Source: Cylicocyclus nassatus
Lineage: Eukaryota; Nematoda; Chromadorea; Rhabditida; Strongylidae
Reading direction: 5' to 3'
DNA: 64,000 nt
Assembly: GCA_958299035.1 (NCBI GenBank)
Contig: CATQJL010000001.1
Span: 17,467,433 to 17,531,432 of the forward strand
The position numbers and the translations under genes were made by a program. Positions 11,163 through 23,085 of the stretch are shown here, piece after piece. The notes under the pieces were generated by a model. The model searched no databases, was not told the DNA's origin, and saw only the letters and a program-made list of their open reading frames with translations. Positions within the stretch are counted from its first letter, which is position 1. Each line of letters opens with the position of its first letter.

Positions 11163-11843
11163 CAGGGTGTCCGTAAAGTATGTATGCACTGTTTGATCGT
11201 TAATATCGCCGTTCCCAGGGGTCTTTTGCCGAGCTTTAAGCACCATACTGTAGAGCTGGCTTCAGCTTAAATTTATTTACAGTATGGAGCGAATCGCGGG
11301 TCTCCTCTCATTACTGTAGGATTACGGTAGGAACTTCAAAGAGGGTTTTGAGCCATGAACGGCCATATTTTGCCTTAGAAAGGAAACAAAACAGCCTGAA
11401 AACTTTTACACTAGGCTAATCAGAGTTGCTGATTCTAATTGTGAAGTTCCCAACTTATTATGATGCTTCATTGAAGAGTTATGCCACGTAAGAGGTAGCG
11501 GCCATTTTTTCGATGTTCCTAAAAAGTGCGTTTACACCGTTTAGAAAGCTTCGCAATCTTGTGAATAGTTGAGTATTGAACTCAGCGTCCATAAAAACCC
11601 TATTACACAAGTTTTCACATTTTTTTGAAAAATTTTGAAACGACAGCTTTTTCCACATCGACACCATATGTTTCAAGTTTCTACCGTAATCCTACAGTAA
11701 CAGTGAGTAATGCTGATTCGCTCTATACTTAAATCTAAGTTGAAGCCAGCTCTACAGTATGGTGCTTAAAACTCGGCAAAAGACCCCCTGGGAACGGAGA
11801 TATTAACGATCAAACAGTGCATACATACTTTACGGACACCCTG
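11163..11843. mobile_element. Mariner/Tc-type MITE, TA target (element 1)
   Basis: Starts CAGGGTGTCCGTAAAG and ends with the reverse complement CTTTACGGACACCCTG, flanked by TA on both sides. The inverted repeats extend about 170 bp with few mismatches (shared CACTGTTTGATCGTTAATA). There is no transposase ORF, so it is non-autonomous. Confidence 0.85.
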
Positions 11844-11861
11844 TATATATATACATATATA

Positions 11862-12595
11862 TTAGGTTGAACCGAAAGTTCTGTCGCACCATTTTCAAAA
11901 AATCATAACTTCTTTCCCTCAAAATGATTTTGCGCAATTCAAATTTATCAAAAACCGTAAAGCATGTTGTTTCCAAAAGTCTTCTGGGGACTTTCCAAGA
12001 TGCTCAGATTGCAGAGATATAAATGAAAGAACGAGATCATCCGAAATTCGGAATTTTTAAGCAAAAATTCTAAAAATTCAGAAACGGTGCGATAAAATCC
12101 ATAAAAGCCATTATCCTGATTTTTCTTACATTTAATTACTAAGTGAGTCAAGTTTGTGCTGATCGAGGTCTTCTTTCAGAAGTTATGAATTTTTGAAAAA
12201 AAATGCCAAAAAATCCATTTCTTAAGAACTCTTCGGAAATTGGTTTCTCGGCATAATTTTTCAAAAAATCGTAACTTTTGAAAGAAGGGTTCGATCAGCA
12301 CAAACTTGACTCAGTTAGTAATCAAACGTAAGAAGAATTAGGATAATGGCTTTTCTGGATTTTATCGCACTGTTTCTGAATTTCTAGAATTCTTGCTTAA
12401 AAATTCCGAATTTCGGATGATCTCGTTCCTTCATTTTTATCTCTGCCACCTGAGCACATCGGAAACCCGCTAGAGAGCTTTTGGAAACTACATGCTTTAC
12501 GCTTTCATACAAAATTTGAAATGCGCAAAATCGTCGTGACCGTAAGAAGTTATGATTTTTTGAAAATGGTGCGACAGAACTTTCGGTTCATAATA
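11862..12595. mobile_element. Mariner-type MITE (element 2)
   Basis: Begins TTAGGTTGAACCGAAAG and ends CTTTCGGTTCA followed by TAATA, so the right terminus is slightly degraded. The arms share a motif around TCATAACTTCTT and inner inverted segments around 12010-12450. There is no transposase. A second copy begins at 15147. Confidence 0.8.
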
Positions 12596-12611
12596 TATGT
12601 ATATGTATATA

Positions 12612-13289
12612 CAGGGTGTCCCAAAAAAATGTTAACACTGTTTGATCGTTAATAACTCCCTTGCTTTCAAGTCTTTCGCCGAGCTTTAGGTACTATTTTG
12701 TAGAGCGAGGATAAACTTAGATTTACAGTATCGAGCGAATCATCCAACGCTCCTCATTACTGTAGAATTACGGTAGGAAATTCCACCATGTGGAACCGCC
12801 GTGAAATATGCCCTCTGACAAAATTTTATTCAAAAAATCTGAAAAATCGTGTACTAGGGTTTTCGCGCACGCTGATTTTACTACACAACTTTTTATGAGT
12901 GTTTTCAGCTTTTTTGACGGTGTAATCACATTTTCGACACATGCTGGGAAGTCGATTATTACACTTTGCCTAGGATAACTTTGAAAAGAAGTATCATAAC
13001 AAAGTGGAATTTCATATCCAAAATCACCGGCTTTCATTACCCATAATACAAGAGATTTTGGCTTGTTTGGCTCTGTTTCGAAGCAGAAAATGGCATTTGA
13101 CGGCCTAAAATCCTTGTCACATTGCCTAAGTAATTCTACAGTAACGAGGAGAGCTAGATGATTCGCTCGATACTGTAAATCTAAGTTTATCCTCGCTCTA
13201 CAAAATGGTACCTAAAGCTCGGCGAAAGACTTAAAAGCAAGGGAGTTATTAACGATCAAACAGTGTTAACATTTTTTTGGGACACCCTG
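12612..13289. mobile_element. Mariner/Tc-type MITE, TA target (element 3)
   Basis: Termini CAGGGTGTCCC and GGGACACCCTG are flanked by TA. The long inverted repeats share the CACTGTTTGATCGTTAATA core with element 1, so the two belong to related subfamilies. No transposase is encoded. Confidence 0.85.
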
Positions 13290-13293
13290 TATA

Positions 13294-14303
13294 TTAGGTC
13301 GTTCCGAAAGTAATGTCGCTTTTTTCAAACGTATGCCACATCTCGTGGAATAAAGATGTGTAAGAGATTATGGTAGCGTTTAATGCAGCATTTCATTCTC
13401 TTTCTAATGGTTATGAAGTTGTTGCAATACAGACAATGAGTTTCCAGAAAAGAGACAAAATCTGCGACCTATGCTTTTTGAGATGGCCAAGTTTCACAAT
13501 TTTTCTATGATTTTATAACAAACTTCAGAAGGAGCCCAAGTAATGGATGGATGGAGCAAACCATACAGGAAACAGACAACTTTTTTCTACTTTCCAGAGA
13601 TCGTCATAATTTTTGTATATTTTTTGATGGAACCTCCAAATTTTAGCGGGATCGTCTCAGACACAAATCATCAAACATCAAAAAATCTTCGGATTTTGAA
13701 ACTTACAAAGATGGATTATGGTTTGATAACAATTTTACAAACCAAACGAGCATTCACCGCTTCGGTTTAGCAACTTTCGAAAATTTCGGGTACAGCCTGG
13801 GACGCCATGGAAAACCTGAATTTTGATGATTCTATCCCGGAAAACTTGATGAATCGGGAACAAAAGCAACCGCTAGAAAGAGGAGAAAAAGCTGCATCGA
13901 ATGACACTCGAGTCGCTTGCCAGTTGTTGTTCTGTGAGGTTTGACTTGACTAAATATGGAATTTGATGGCATTGAGAAATTGATTGTAGAAACTCTGAAA
14001 ATCAAGCTAAGGAAAAGAAAAAATTACTCTGTGCTCTATAGTGTTTGCTCTATCTACCTACCACTTGTACTTTTTCGGAGATTATGTACAAAAATTTAGA
14101 AAAATATTTACCATGGCAAAAAGCATGAGTCGCAGATTTTGGTAATTTTTCGAGAGCTCATTGAACATTATGCAGTGAGATTAGAACTATTAGAAAGAGG
14201 ATGAAATGCTGCATCGAATGCTTCTAAGATCTCTCATAAATGTTGATTCTACGAATAGTGGCGTTCATTCGAAAAAAGCGACATTACTTTCGGAACGACC
14301 TAA
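13294..14303. mobile_element. Mariner-type MITE (element 4)
   Basis: Begins TTAGGTCGTTCCGAAAG and ends with the exact reverse complement CTTTCGGAACGACCTAA, about 33-bp inverted termini, embedded in TA-rich sequence. The interior is AT-rich and has no transposase. An inner direct motif about rows of 'ATGCTGCATCGAATG' type occurs near 13895 and 14210. Confidence 0.85.
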
Positions 14304-14316
14304 TATATATATATAT

Positions 14317-14680
14317 CATTGGCGTACCCAGGATTTCGGCTCGGGGGGGGGGGCGACAAAAATTTTTTTCTAATGAAGGTGCGTGGCGTAAGCCACGCAC
14401 TCCGAAAAATTTTTTGGGATGTTCCCGAAATTTTTTCCGGGCCCCTGACCCCAAAATTAAAGAAAAAGTGGGCGTGGCGGTAGCCACGCCCCCGAAAAAA
14501 ATTTTGTTACAAGGCAATTTGAATTTTTAAAAATTTTTAAAAATTATTTTAATTATTTACAAGTAAAAACAAGTCCTCTGCACATTTTTATAACACATTT
14601 AAGTAATTCAAAAATTTCGCGACCCCTTCTCGGGGGGGGGCGCCCAGTGGCGTACCCAGTGGCGTACCGAGTGGCCACTG
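14317..14680 (+). mobile_element. hAT-type MITE with G-run ends (copy A)
   Basis: Begins CATTGGCGTACCCAGGA followed by a G-run and ends near GGCCACTG. The interior carries GTGCGTGGCG...GCCACGCAC and AAAATTTTT motifs shared with 14712-15116 and 41627-41965. The right end is disturbed by extra GTGGCGTACC units, suggesting a second insertion or rearranged terminus. Confidence 0.75.
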
Positions 14681-14711
14681 ATACATATATATATATAATA
14701 TATATATATAT

Positions 14712-15116
14712 CAGTGGCGTACCGAGGGGGGGGCGCCCCCCCCCCCGAGAATGGGTCGCGAAATTTTTGAAAGTTACTTATATGGGTTATAAAAATGTGT
14801 AAGTGACTTGTTTATTTTTGTAAATAATTGAAATAATTTTTAAAAATTCTTAAAAATTCAAATTAGCTTTGTAAAAAAATTTTTTTCGGGGGCGTGGCGT
14901 CAGCCACGCCCCCGAAAAAAATTTGGCGAAAATTGCCAAAAAAAATTTGGCTGACGCCACGCCCCCTTTTTGCAGATTTTAGGGGTCGAGGACCCGAAAA
15001 AATTTTGGGAAGCACCCCCAAAATTTTTTCGGAGTGCGTGGCTGCCGCCACGCACCTTCTTTGCAAGAAAAATTTTTGTCGCCCCCCCCCCCCCGAGCCG
15101 AAATCCTGGGTACGCC
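14712..15116 (-). mobile_element. hAT-type MITE with G-run ends (copy B, inverted)
   Basis: Same family as copy A in the opposite orientation: begins CAGTGGCGTACCGAGGGG and ends CTGGGTACGCC, lacking the last terminal bases. An AT dinucleotide tract separates it from copy A, so the two stand head to head. Confidence 0.75.
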
Positions 15117-15146
15117 TATATATCTATATATACATATATATATATA

Positions 15147-15804
15147 TTAGGTTGAACCGAAAGTTCTGTCGCACCATTTTCAAAAAATCATAACTTCTTG
15201 CGGTCACGACGATTCTGCGCGGTTCAAATTTTGTCTGAAAGCGTAAAGCATGTAGTTTCCAATGGTCCCCTGAGGGCCTTTCAGCATGTTCAGATTGCAG
15301 AGATAAAAATGAAAGAACGAGACCATCCGAAATTCGGAATTTTTAAGCAAGAATTCTAGAAATTCAGAAACAGTGCGATAAAATCCAGAAAAGCGATTAT
15401 CCTAATTTTCCTTACATTTGATTACTATCTGAGTCAAGTTTGTGCTGATCGAGCCCTTCTTCTAGAAGTTATGAATTTTTGAAAAAAATGCCAAAAAATC
15501 CAATTCTTAAGAATTCTTAGGAAATTGATTTTTCGGTATTTTTTTTCAAAAATTCATAACTTCTGAAAGAAGGGCTCGATCAGCACAAACTTTACTCAGA
15601 TAGTAATCAAATGTAAGGAAAATTAGGATATTCGCTTTTCTGGATTTTATCGCACTGTTTCCGAATTTCTAGAATTCTTGCTTAAAAATTCCGAATTTCG
15701 GATGGTCTCGTTCTCTCATTTTTATCTCTGCCACCTGAGCATGTCGGAAACTCCCCAGGAAGCTTTTGGAAACTACATAGTACTCTGCGTTGATACCACT
15801 GCTT
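15147..15804. mobile_element. Mariner-type MITE truncated by the gap (copy of element 2)
   Basis: Begins TTAGGTTGAACCGAAAG and follows element 2 through most of its length, including the inner inverted segments near 15300-15770. The sequence runs into the N-run before the right terminus. Confidence 0.8.
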
Positions 15805-16304
15805 NNNNNNNNNNNNNNNNNNNNNNNNNNNNNNNNNNNNNNNNNNNNNNNNNNNNNNNNNNNNNNNNNNNNNNNNNNNNNNNNNNNNNNNNNNNNNNNN
15901 NNNNNNNNNNNNNNNNNNNNNNNNNNNNNNNNNNNNNNNNNNNNNNNNNNNNNNNNNNNNNNNNNNNNNNNNNNNNNNNNNNNNNNNNNNNNNNNNNNNN
16001 NNNNNNNNNNNNNNNNNNNNNNNNNNNNNNNNNNNNNNNNNNNNNNNNNNNNNNNNNNNNNNNNNNNNNNNNNNNNNNNNNNNNNNNNNNNNNNNNNNNN
16101 NNNNNNNNNNNNNNNNNNNNNNNNNNNNNNNNNNNNNNNNNNNNNNNNNNNNNNNNNNNNNNNNNNNNNNNNNNNNNNNNNNNNNNNNNNNNNNNNNNNN
16201 NNNNNNNNNNNNNNNNNNNNNNNNNNNNNNNNNNNNNNNNNNNNNNNNNNNNNNNNNNNNNNNNNNNNNNNNNNNNNNNNNNNNNNNNNNNNNNNNNNNN
16301 NNNN
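15805..16304. other. Scaffold gap, 500 N
   Basis: Exactly 500 undetermined bases, which looks like a fixed-size placeholder rather than a measured gap. Any reading frame drawn across it is artificial. Confidence 1.
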
Positions 16305-17750
16305 CGTGGGAATTGGCTGTTCGTCCACGGTGACTTGGAATATGGCCCAAAAGGACCCCCATTCCTCGCGTCTTCCGCTAAACTTGGGAAGTTGTAGCCT
16401 GGGCAGCATTGATTGCAGCTGGGCGGACGGTGGCGGTGTTGTCCATCTTGACGATTCGTTGGATGCCTGAGGTGTGTTGACGGCTTCGAGTTGTCTCTCT
16501 CTTCTTCTTGCCGCTTGGGCGAAATTATCCAGTCTGGAGGATTCTGTCTCCTTTTCGTCCAGTTTGTTAAGAAGGGAGAGTGCCGTCGCTGTTAAATCCC
16601 AAGCGCGGTCAACGTACGTCTCTTGGGATGTTCTTTCTTCTTGCTGGGAGTTGTTGTCCAACGAGCTGAAGGCTTCCTGATAACTAGAGACCGCTGTCTC
16701 TAGTGCTGCTTTGGTTGTGGTTATGTTGGTGTGGCGGTGCTGTATTGATTTTATCCTGGTTCGTAGGAGATCCATTGACTCTTCTTCGTTCTCCGTGATG
16801 GGGATTTCGAAAGCTACCATATGTTGGGAGCTTTCTATCAGCTCTTCCAGTGTGTTCTCCACCTTCGTGATCCTTGTTTTGTGCGGCTTTAGCGACGGTC
16901 CCATCCTGTCTTGGTTCACTGGTCCTTGACGTCTTCGTTGGCTCCAATCGATTTCGCAATTCCGCTCGGCCTGATCTTCGTCAGTGGCCGATGCACCAGA
17001 AAAATTTTTGAATTGGGTCCCGGGATACCAAAGGGGAAAAGGGAGGGGGACCCCGTACTCAAAAATAATGACCGAAAACTCGAAAAGAAGAAAGAAAAAG
17101 GAAGTGAAAGGGTTACTCATATCCCACCTTTCACCCGCTTCGTTGAAACCGAGTCTTCGGATCCCTGAGAGCTTCGTGTGCCACGCGGGTCTTCCACAAT
17201 TGAGGTTGGGGCGTGAACACTCCTTGGGTAATTAAACCCTTTATTGATCATTAATCAACAACAACAAAACATACGAGGCAAAATACGAGGCGTAAAGCAA
17301 CTCTAGTCGAACGTTGAGTATCGTAGTTAGCACCAGTAAAAGGATAAACACTACACGGCAAGTATAAGGCACAATGACCTGAGTACATGAGAAAAAATAG
17401 GAAAATAGCAAATAAACTCAACAAATAAGATATGAACGCAACTGAGTAATAGAGAAGCAGCAGATAAATGCAAAAAAAATGAACCGGAGCAAATGAACCG
17501 AAAATATGGGGCAAGTATGAGATGCAAACAATGAGGACAAAAGCATATGTGCCAGTACTACCTCGGAGTTATGCTAGACGAGTGACAGCAAGGTTGTGAA
17601 TCAACGGCCGACGAAGAAATGCCAGTTGAGGAGATCCGAGGTCGATCACTTTGCGATGCTCCTCGGCCGCGGCCTAAAATACTTGGGTTTTGGCGCGCGG
17701 TAGGTCAACAGGGGGTGCTGAGGCCGGGGGTCAGATCCGGCCTCAACACA
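16305..17750 (-). mobile_element. Truncated BEL/Pao copy: 5' LTR and start of gag
   Basis: Mirror copy of 22240-23685. The LTR lies at 17009-17750 and gag runs from about 16904 down to the gap. The adjacent target duplicate CTGGA (17751-17755) is the same as for the complete element, as expected if the whole segment, including flank, was duplicated rather than inserted independently. Confidence 0.85.
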
Positions 17751-18933
17751 CTGGACCCTCCTTCATTCATGGGGCTAGGGATAGGTGGGACGCAGAAAAC
17801 TCTGTCGGAGCACTCGAAAGGGTCCAATGTATATTATAGAAAGGAGTGAAAGCACCAGCGGGACCTAAATACACAGGCAAAAGCAAAGCTGTTGCTAGAT
17901 AAACGCTTCCAAAAGTACCAGCGAGACCAAGTTACTCACGCACTCTCGTTTACGCGCGGAAGCAAGACAATCCTTAAGTGACTGTTCTTACCTCTTTTTC
18001 TGTTTTTAACAAGAGCTGAGAACACAGACGAATTTAGTTCATCACGCTGTTACGATTGGCATCATTTCAAAAGCAACTAATAGGGGTACAACATATTTGA
18101 AAGACACATTCTGGGATAACCAGCTCGAAGAAAAGCAGGTACAAATAACACACCCAGACACTGGCGACCTAATCTCAAAATCATTGCGACAGTCACGATT
18201 GCCTTTCGAAATACGTGTGCCCCTTTTACGAAAATATGCTTGGTCACTCGTTATAAAGTTTGGCAGCGTTCCAAAACTCGCATGCCACTTGGCAGCAATC
18301 CAAGAATGAACATCTGTAAATTTCATAGTTTCGCAATCTCCTTTCCGATTACGCGGGATACTCAGTGGTGCTATTTCATAATCCCTGTCGATCTCTGTTG
18401 CTACCAAAGGGGGGCGCCACGCCGCCCTCACTTCTCTTCTATGTATTTCTTTTTCTTATTCTTCTATGTATTTCTATTCTTATTCTTTCTTCTTCTATTT
18501 GTTTCTTCTGTTTCTATTTCTTCTCTGTTTTAAAGTCTTTATTCGATATTCGTTCATTCGATGAATTTCCGTTCGTTACAACTATACAGGATAGTTTAAT
18601 TACCCAAGTTTAAGGCTCACGTATGCGCCCCGTGAAAAAGCAGCGGCAGCCTTTGGATGAACGACTATTTTACCGTGGAGAAGCTGTGAAAATAAGCAAA
18701 TGAATGAATCGCTTGAGGGTGCAGGCAGGTGAGCTGTGAAAATAAGCAGACCTTCCTTTCAGACTAGAGCTGAAGTTTCAAATCCAGATTGAACTGAAGG
18801 CTTCGGGGACTTTGAATGCTTTTAAGCGAGTCCCACGAGAAGAACGCGTACAAGGTTAAGTATCAGCCTTATTTCTTCTAGGATCAAGAAAATGCGTATT
18901 GCTTCAGCAGGGAGGCCACCAACGAAATCACCT
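16305..18933. repeat. Left arm of a 2,629-bp palindrome
   Basis: Every position x pairs with 39990 minus x on the other strand. All open frames of this arm recur with the same translation at mirror coordinates, with no indel across 2.6 kb. The arm contains 5' LTR and gag sequence of the BEL element plus about 1.2 kb of its flank. It begins exactly at the gap edge, which suggests an assembly foldback as the leading alternative to a recent biological palindrome. The flank 17756-18933 has no recognised gene; a pyrimidine-rich tract lies at 18430-18530. Confidence 0.95.
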
Positions 18934-18935
18934 AT

Positions 18936-20010
18936 GCATGCGAACTACCTTGAGGAATTGGATTTGCTCCATGTTCCTTGACTTCAACTTCATCCATGCT
19001 CGCTGTTTGATCTAACCGAATTCGCGGGTGACGCACCCAGCATGTCATCCAACACAGGTGCTATCCATTCCTGTGCAAACGCAAAAAAAGTTCGTTTCTC
19101 GCTTCATGTCTTCGAGAGTAATTCCACTTTTGAGCGATTTGAACTACAAAAGCGTAAGCAATAGTGATGTGGAAAACTCAACTTCTATAGCAATCTCTCC
19201 ATTGCCTCTTGCGTTGCATTTACATCTTAAACACATTCCTTTCAAGAAAAAACGTACTCCGCACTTTCTGCAGTAATTATTGAAAACGCGATCTGAGTTG
19301 TAAATGCGATATTGTGAAATAAAATTCGATGCAAGAAAGCTTGCTCACCCTTCTTGTCGAGCGAAATGTGCTGCAACATGATCCATTACAGAAACAATGG
19401 AAAAACTCTTGTTCTTCAGGCACCCTTCAAGTTTACATCAAAATCGTAGCTGTTTTCCAGGCGGAATAGCTATTGCATTGGCGTCCAACGATCTCGAATT
19501 TGCTTCCTCCATCCTCATAAAGTCCTTTCAAGCACATGCCAACTACCTGTATTGGATTTGCTCCATGTTCCTTGACTTCAGCTTCATCCGTACTCGCTGA
19601 TGTTCGAGATCCGACCGAATCCACAGGTAGTGCACCCGTATGTCATCCATCACACGTACTATCCATTTATGTGCAAACGCAAAAAAGCTCGCTTCTCGCT
19701 GCATGTCTTAAGAGTGATTCCACTCTTGAGCGGTATGAACCCTCCGCCCCCTCTCGCGTTGCATTTACATCCCAAACATATCCCTTTCAAGAAGAAACGT
19801 AATCCGCACTTTCTGCAGTAGTAGTTGAAAACACGATCTGAGCCTTTTGTCGAGCGAAATGTGCTGCAGCATGTTCCACTACAGAAACAATGGAAACTTG
19901 TTCTTCAGGCACCCTTCAAACTTACATCGAAATCGTAGCTGTTTTCCAGGCGGAATAACTACGGCGTGGCGTCCAACGATCTCGAATTTGCTTCCTCCAT
20001 CCTCATAGAG
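18936..20010 (-). repeat. Tandem pair of Cys-rich exon cassettes
   Basis: Two diverged copies, about 18936-19533 and 19535-20010, share the same order of exon-like pieces on the minus strand: a segment with GGSKFEIVGR, a short segment with AAHFARQ, and a segment with YCRKCG...CKCNARG followed by a piece ending EVKEHGANPI. The Cys spacing is C-x2-C-x9-C-x2-C-x-C, like a small zinc-binding module. Copy A keeps a GTGAGC donor and CTGCAG acceptor around one intron; copy B appears to have a stretch of that intron altered. I cannot name the family. They may be duplicated exons of a real gene or pseudogene fragments. Confidence 0.4.
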
Positions 20011-20121
20011 TAAGCTTCATTGCGTTTGCATATACATACGCACATAGACGGATTGACTTCAAATTATGCATAAGCGGCAAACGCACACTAAAAGAATTTT
20101 GCAACTATTGTCCACCACGTC

Positions 20122-20386
20122 TCATTTACTAGTAGACATCCTCTTCTTGACAGCATTTTCGACCTGCGCCATCTGAACATTGTATTCCTCTATGAGCACA
20201 CTGTTTTTTGATGATTTCGAGCAACTCGCAGAATAGAAAGTTTACCTTGTTTGCGGAAAACGCAGCTACCAGTTCCTCCACACCTTCTAATTCTTTCAAT
20301 GTCGATGCTATATTAGCAGCATGTAAGGACTTGGACATATACGCCAGTGTATTTCCTAACGCTCCTTCACGATCAGCCTTGTTAAC
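20122..20386 (-). CDS. Two 3' terminal exons of an unknown helical protein
   Basis: Exon 20246-20386 (141 bp, TTGCAG acceptor, GTAAAC donor) encodes 47 residues including LKELEGVEELVAAFSANK. A 58-bp intron is followed by exon 20122-20187 (66 bp) encoding EYNVQMAQVENAVKKR and a short tail ending in TGA. Both junctions are in phase 0. The composition (K, E, A, L rich) predicts helices. No family was recognised. A possible further exon lies near 20750-20810, but its phase does not join directly. The gene lies wholly in the spacer between the palindrome arms. Confidence 0.55.
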
Positions 20387-21056
20387 CTGCAATGGAAGCA
20401 AACTGAAAATGAGATTAAATTGTCACTTTCTTCGAATGAAACCTAAGTTTTCATAGACATGCCTGATTTGAAATAAGTATGTCTCATCAGGAACCCTTAA
20501 GAGGCAGGCTTTGAACAGATTATGAGATAAATGTGTTTGGGTTGCACGCAATAAGAACAAGCCTCAAAATATTGCGGGAAGATGATGAAGAGCAATGCGG
20601 TCAATTCGGTTGAAACAATGCGGTCAATTCATCCAGCTCCCTTTTGACGATGGCTTTATGGATAAAAGAGAGAGAAAATAATCGGACTTGAAAGATATAG
20701 CGATTTCACTAGAGCAGCTCAAAAGCAGACTTACCTCGTTTTTTCGACTCAGCTAATAACTTATCTGCTTTCTCGATACCAACGCGATTACTCCCTGTGT
20801 ACCATCAGCGCTGAGATCATAAGATGATAACCACTTCGTTCATATTTGCATGCCACTCGAAAGTGAGGAGCACAATCTTATCAGAACTGCGCCAATCGTG
20901 CTTAAATCTATAGATTACTGGAGCAGACTCAAGGTTAGCACCATCATGAATTTTTGACCAATGGAAAACAAATCGATGCATGTTTGGCTAAGTCAAAGTC
21001 ATAATTGCAGAACAAAACACTACAGCTGTAACTATAAGAAAACTTTTGACGAATGG
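20387..21056. other. Palindrome spacer, upstream part
   Basis: Non-repetitive sequence between the small gene end and the right palindrome arm. One possible minus-strand exon ends with a GTAAGT donor near 20740 (residues EKADKLLAESKKR), but it cannot be joined in phase to the next exon. Confidence 0.35.
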
Positions 21057-22239
21057 AGGTGATTTCGTTGGTGGCCTCCCTGCTGAAGCAATACGCATTT
21101 TCTTGATCCTAGAAGAAATAAGGCTGATACTTAACCTTGTACGCGTTCTTCTCGTGGGACTCGCTTAAAAGCATTCAAAGTCCCCGAAGCCTTCAGTTCA
21201 ATCTGGATTTGAAACTTCAGCTCTAGTCTGAAAGGAAGGTCTGCTTATTTTCACAGCTCACCTGCCTGCACCCTCAAGCGATTCATTCATTTGCTTATTT
21301 TCACAGCTTCTCCACGGTAAAATAGTCGTTCATCCAAAGGCTGCCGCTGCTTTTTCACGGGGCGCATACGTGAGCCTTAAACTTGGGTAATTAAACTATC
21401 CTGTATAGTTGTAACGAACGGAAATTCATCGAATGAACGAATATCGAATAAAGACTTTAAAACAGAGAAGAAATAGAAACAGAAGAAACAAATAGAAGAA
21501 GAAAGAATAAGAATAGAAATACATAGAAGAATAAGAAAAAGAAATACATAGAAGAGAAGTGAGGGCGGCGTGGCGCCCCCCTTTGGTAGCAACAGAGATC
21601 GACAGGGATTATGAAATAGCACCACTGAGTATCCCGCGTAATCGGAAAGGAGATTGCGAAACTATGAAATTTACAGATGTTCATTCTTGGATTGCTGCCA
21701 AGTGGCATGCGAGTTTTGGAACGCTGCCAAACTTTATAACGAGTGACCAAGCATATTTTCGTAAAAGGGGCACACGTATTTCGAAAGGCAATCGTGACTG
21801 TCGCAATGATTTTGAGATTAGGTCGCCAGTGTCTGGGTGTGTTATTTGTACCTGCTTTTCTTCGAGCTGGTTATCCCAGAATGTGTCTTTCAAATATGTT
21901 GTACCCCTATTAGTTGCTTTTGAAATGATGCCAATCGTAACAGCGTGATGAACTAAATTCGTCTGTGTTCTCAGCTCTTGTTAAAAACAGAAAAAGAGGT
22001 AAGAACAGTCACTTAAGGATTGTCTTGCTTCCGCGCGTAAACGAGAGTGCGTGAGTAACTTGGTCTCGCTGGTACTTTTGGAAGCGTTTATCTAGCAACA
22101 GCTTTGCTTTTGCCTGTGTATTTAGGTCCCGCTGGTGCTTTCACTCCTTTCTATAATATACATTGGACCCTTTCGAGTGCTCCGACAGAGTTTTCTGCGT
22201 CCCACCTATCCCTAGCCCCATGAATGAAGGAGGGTCCAG

Positions 22240-22981
22240 TGTGTTGAGGCCGGATCTGACCCCCGGCCTCAGCACCCCCTGTTGACCTACCGCGCGCCAA
22301 AACCCAAGTATTTTAGGCCGCGGCCGAGGAGCATCGCAAAGTGATCGACCTCGGATCTCCTCAACTGGCATTTCTTCGTCGGCCGTTGATTCACAACCTT
22401 GCTGTCACTCGTCTAGCATAACTCCGAGGTAGTACTGGCACATATGCTTTTGTCCTCATTGTTTGCATCTCATACTTGCCCCATATTTTCGGTTCATTTG
22501 CTCCGGTTCATTTTTTTTGCATTTATCTGCTGCTTCTCTATTACTCAGTTGCGTTCATATCTTATTTGTTGAGTTTATTTGCTATTTTCCTATTTTTTCT
22601 CATGTACTCAGGTCATTGTGCCTTATACTTGCCGTGTAGTGTTTATCCTTTTACTGGTGCTAACTACGATACTCAACGTTCGACTAGAGTTGCTTTACGC
22701 CTCGTATTTTGCCTCGTATGTTTTGTTGTTGTTGATTAATGATCAATAAAGGGTTTAATTACCCAAGGAGTGTTCACGCCCCAACCTCAATTGTGGAAGA
22801 CCCGCGTGGCACACGAAGCTCTCAGGGATCCGAAGACTCGGTTTCAACGAAGCGGGTGAAAGGTGGGATATGAGTAACCCTTTCACTTCCTTTTTCTTTC
22901 TTCTTTTCGAGTTTTCGGTCATTATTTTTGAGTACGGGGTCCCCCTCCCTTTTCCCCTTTGGTATCCCGGGACCCAATTCA
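22240..22981 (+). repeat. 5' LTR of the BEL element
   Basis: 742 bp, TG...CA ends, preceded by target duplicate TCCAG. Contains a polyadenylation signal AATAAA at 22745-22750. Compared with the 3' LTR it shows single-base changes and short indels (for example AAGGAG versus AAGTTTGAG just after the AATAAA segment). Confidence 0.95.
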
Positions 22982-22991
22982 AAAATTTTTC

Positions 22992-23004
22992 TGGTGCATC
23001 GGCC
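22992..23004 (+). promoter_or_regulatory. Primer binding site for tRNA-Gly(GCC)
   Basis: TGGTGCATCGGCC, ten bases downstream of the LTR, is the reverse complement of the CCA-extended 3' end expected for eukaryotic tRNA-Gly(GCC), whose acceptor end reads GGCCGATGCA plus CCA. The 13-base match supports minus-strand priming by this tRNA. Confidence 0.75.
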
Positions 23005-23085
23005 ACTGACGAAGATCAGGCCGAGCGGAATTGCGAAATCGATTGGAGCCAACGAAGACGTCAAGGACCAGTGAACCAAGACAGG

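Noticed and set aside
15678..16470. Open frames on both strands around the gap
   Set aside because: Created by undetermined bases being read as non-stop codons.
15669..17120. Long minus-strand open frame of 483 codons
   Set aside because: It runs through the 500-N gap; only the part from 17120 down to 16305 is real sequence, and that is BEL gag with LTR-derived leader.
18042..18431. 129-codon frame, repeated at 21559-21948
   Set aside because: Exact mirror copies come from the palindrome; no recognisable protein family and an overlapping frame on the other strand.
22870..23085. Gag start at the ATG inside the 5' LTR
   Set aside because: The primer binding site would fall inside the coding region; the first ATG after it is the more usual arrangement for BEL elements.
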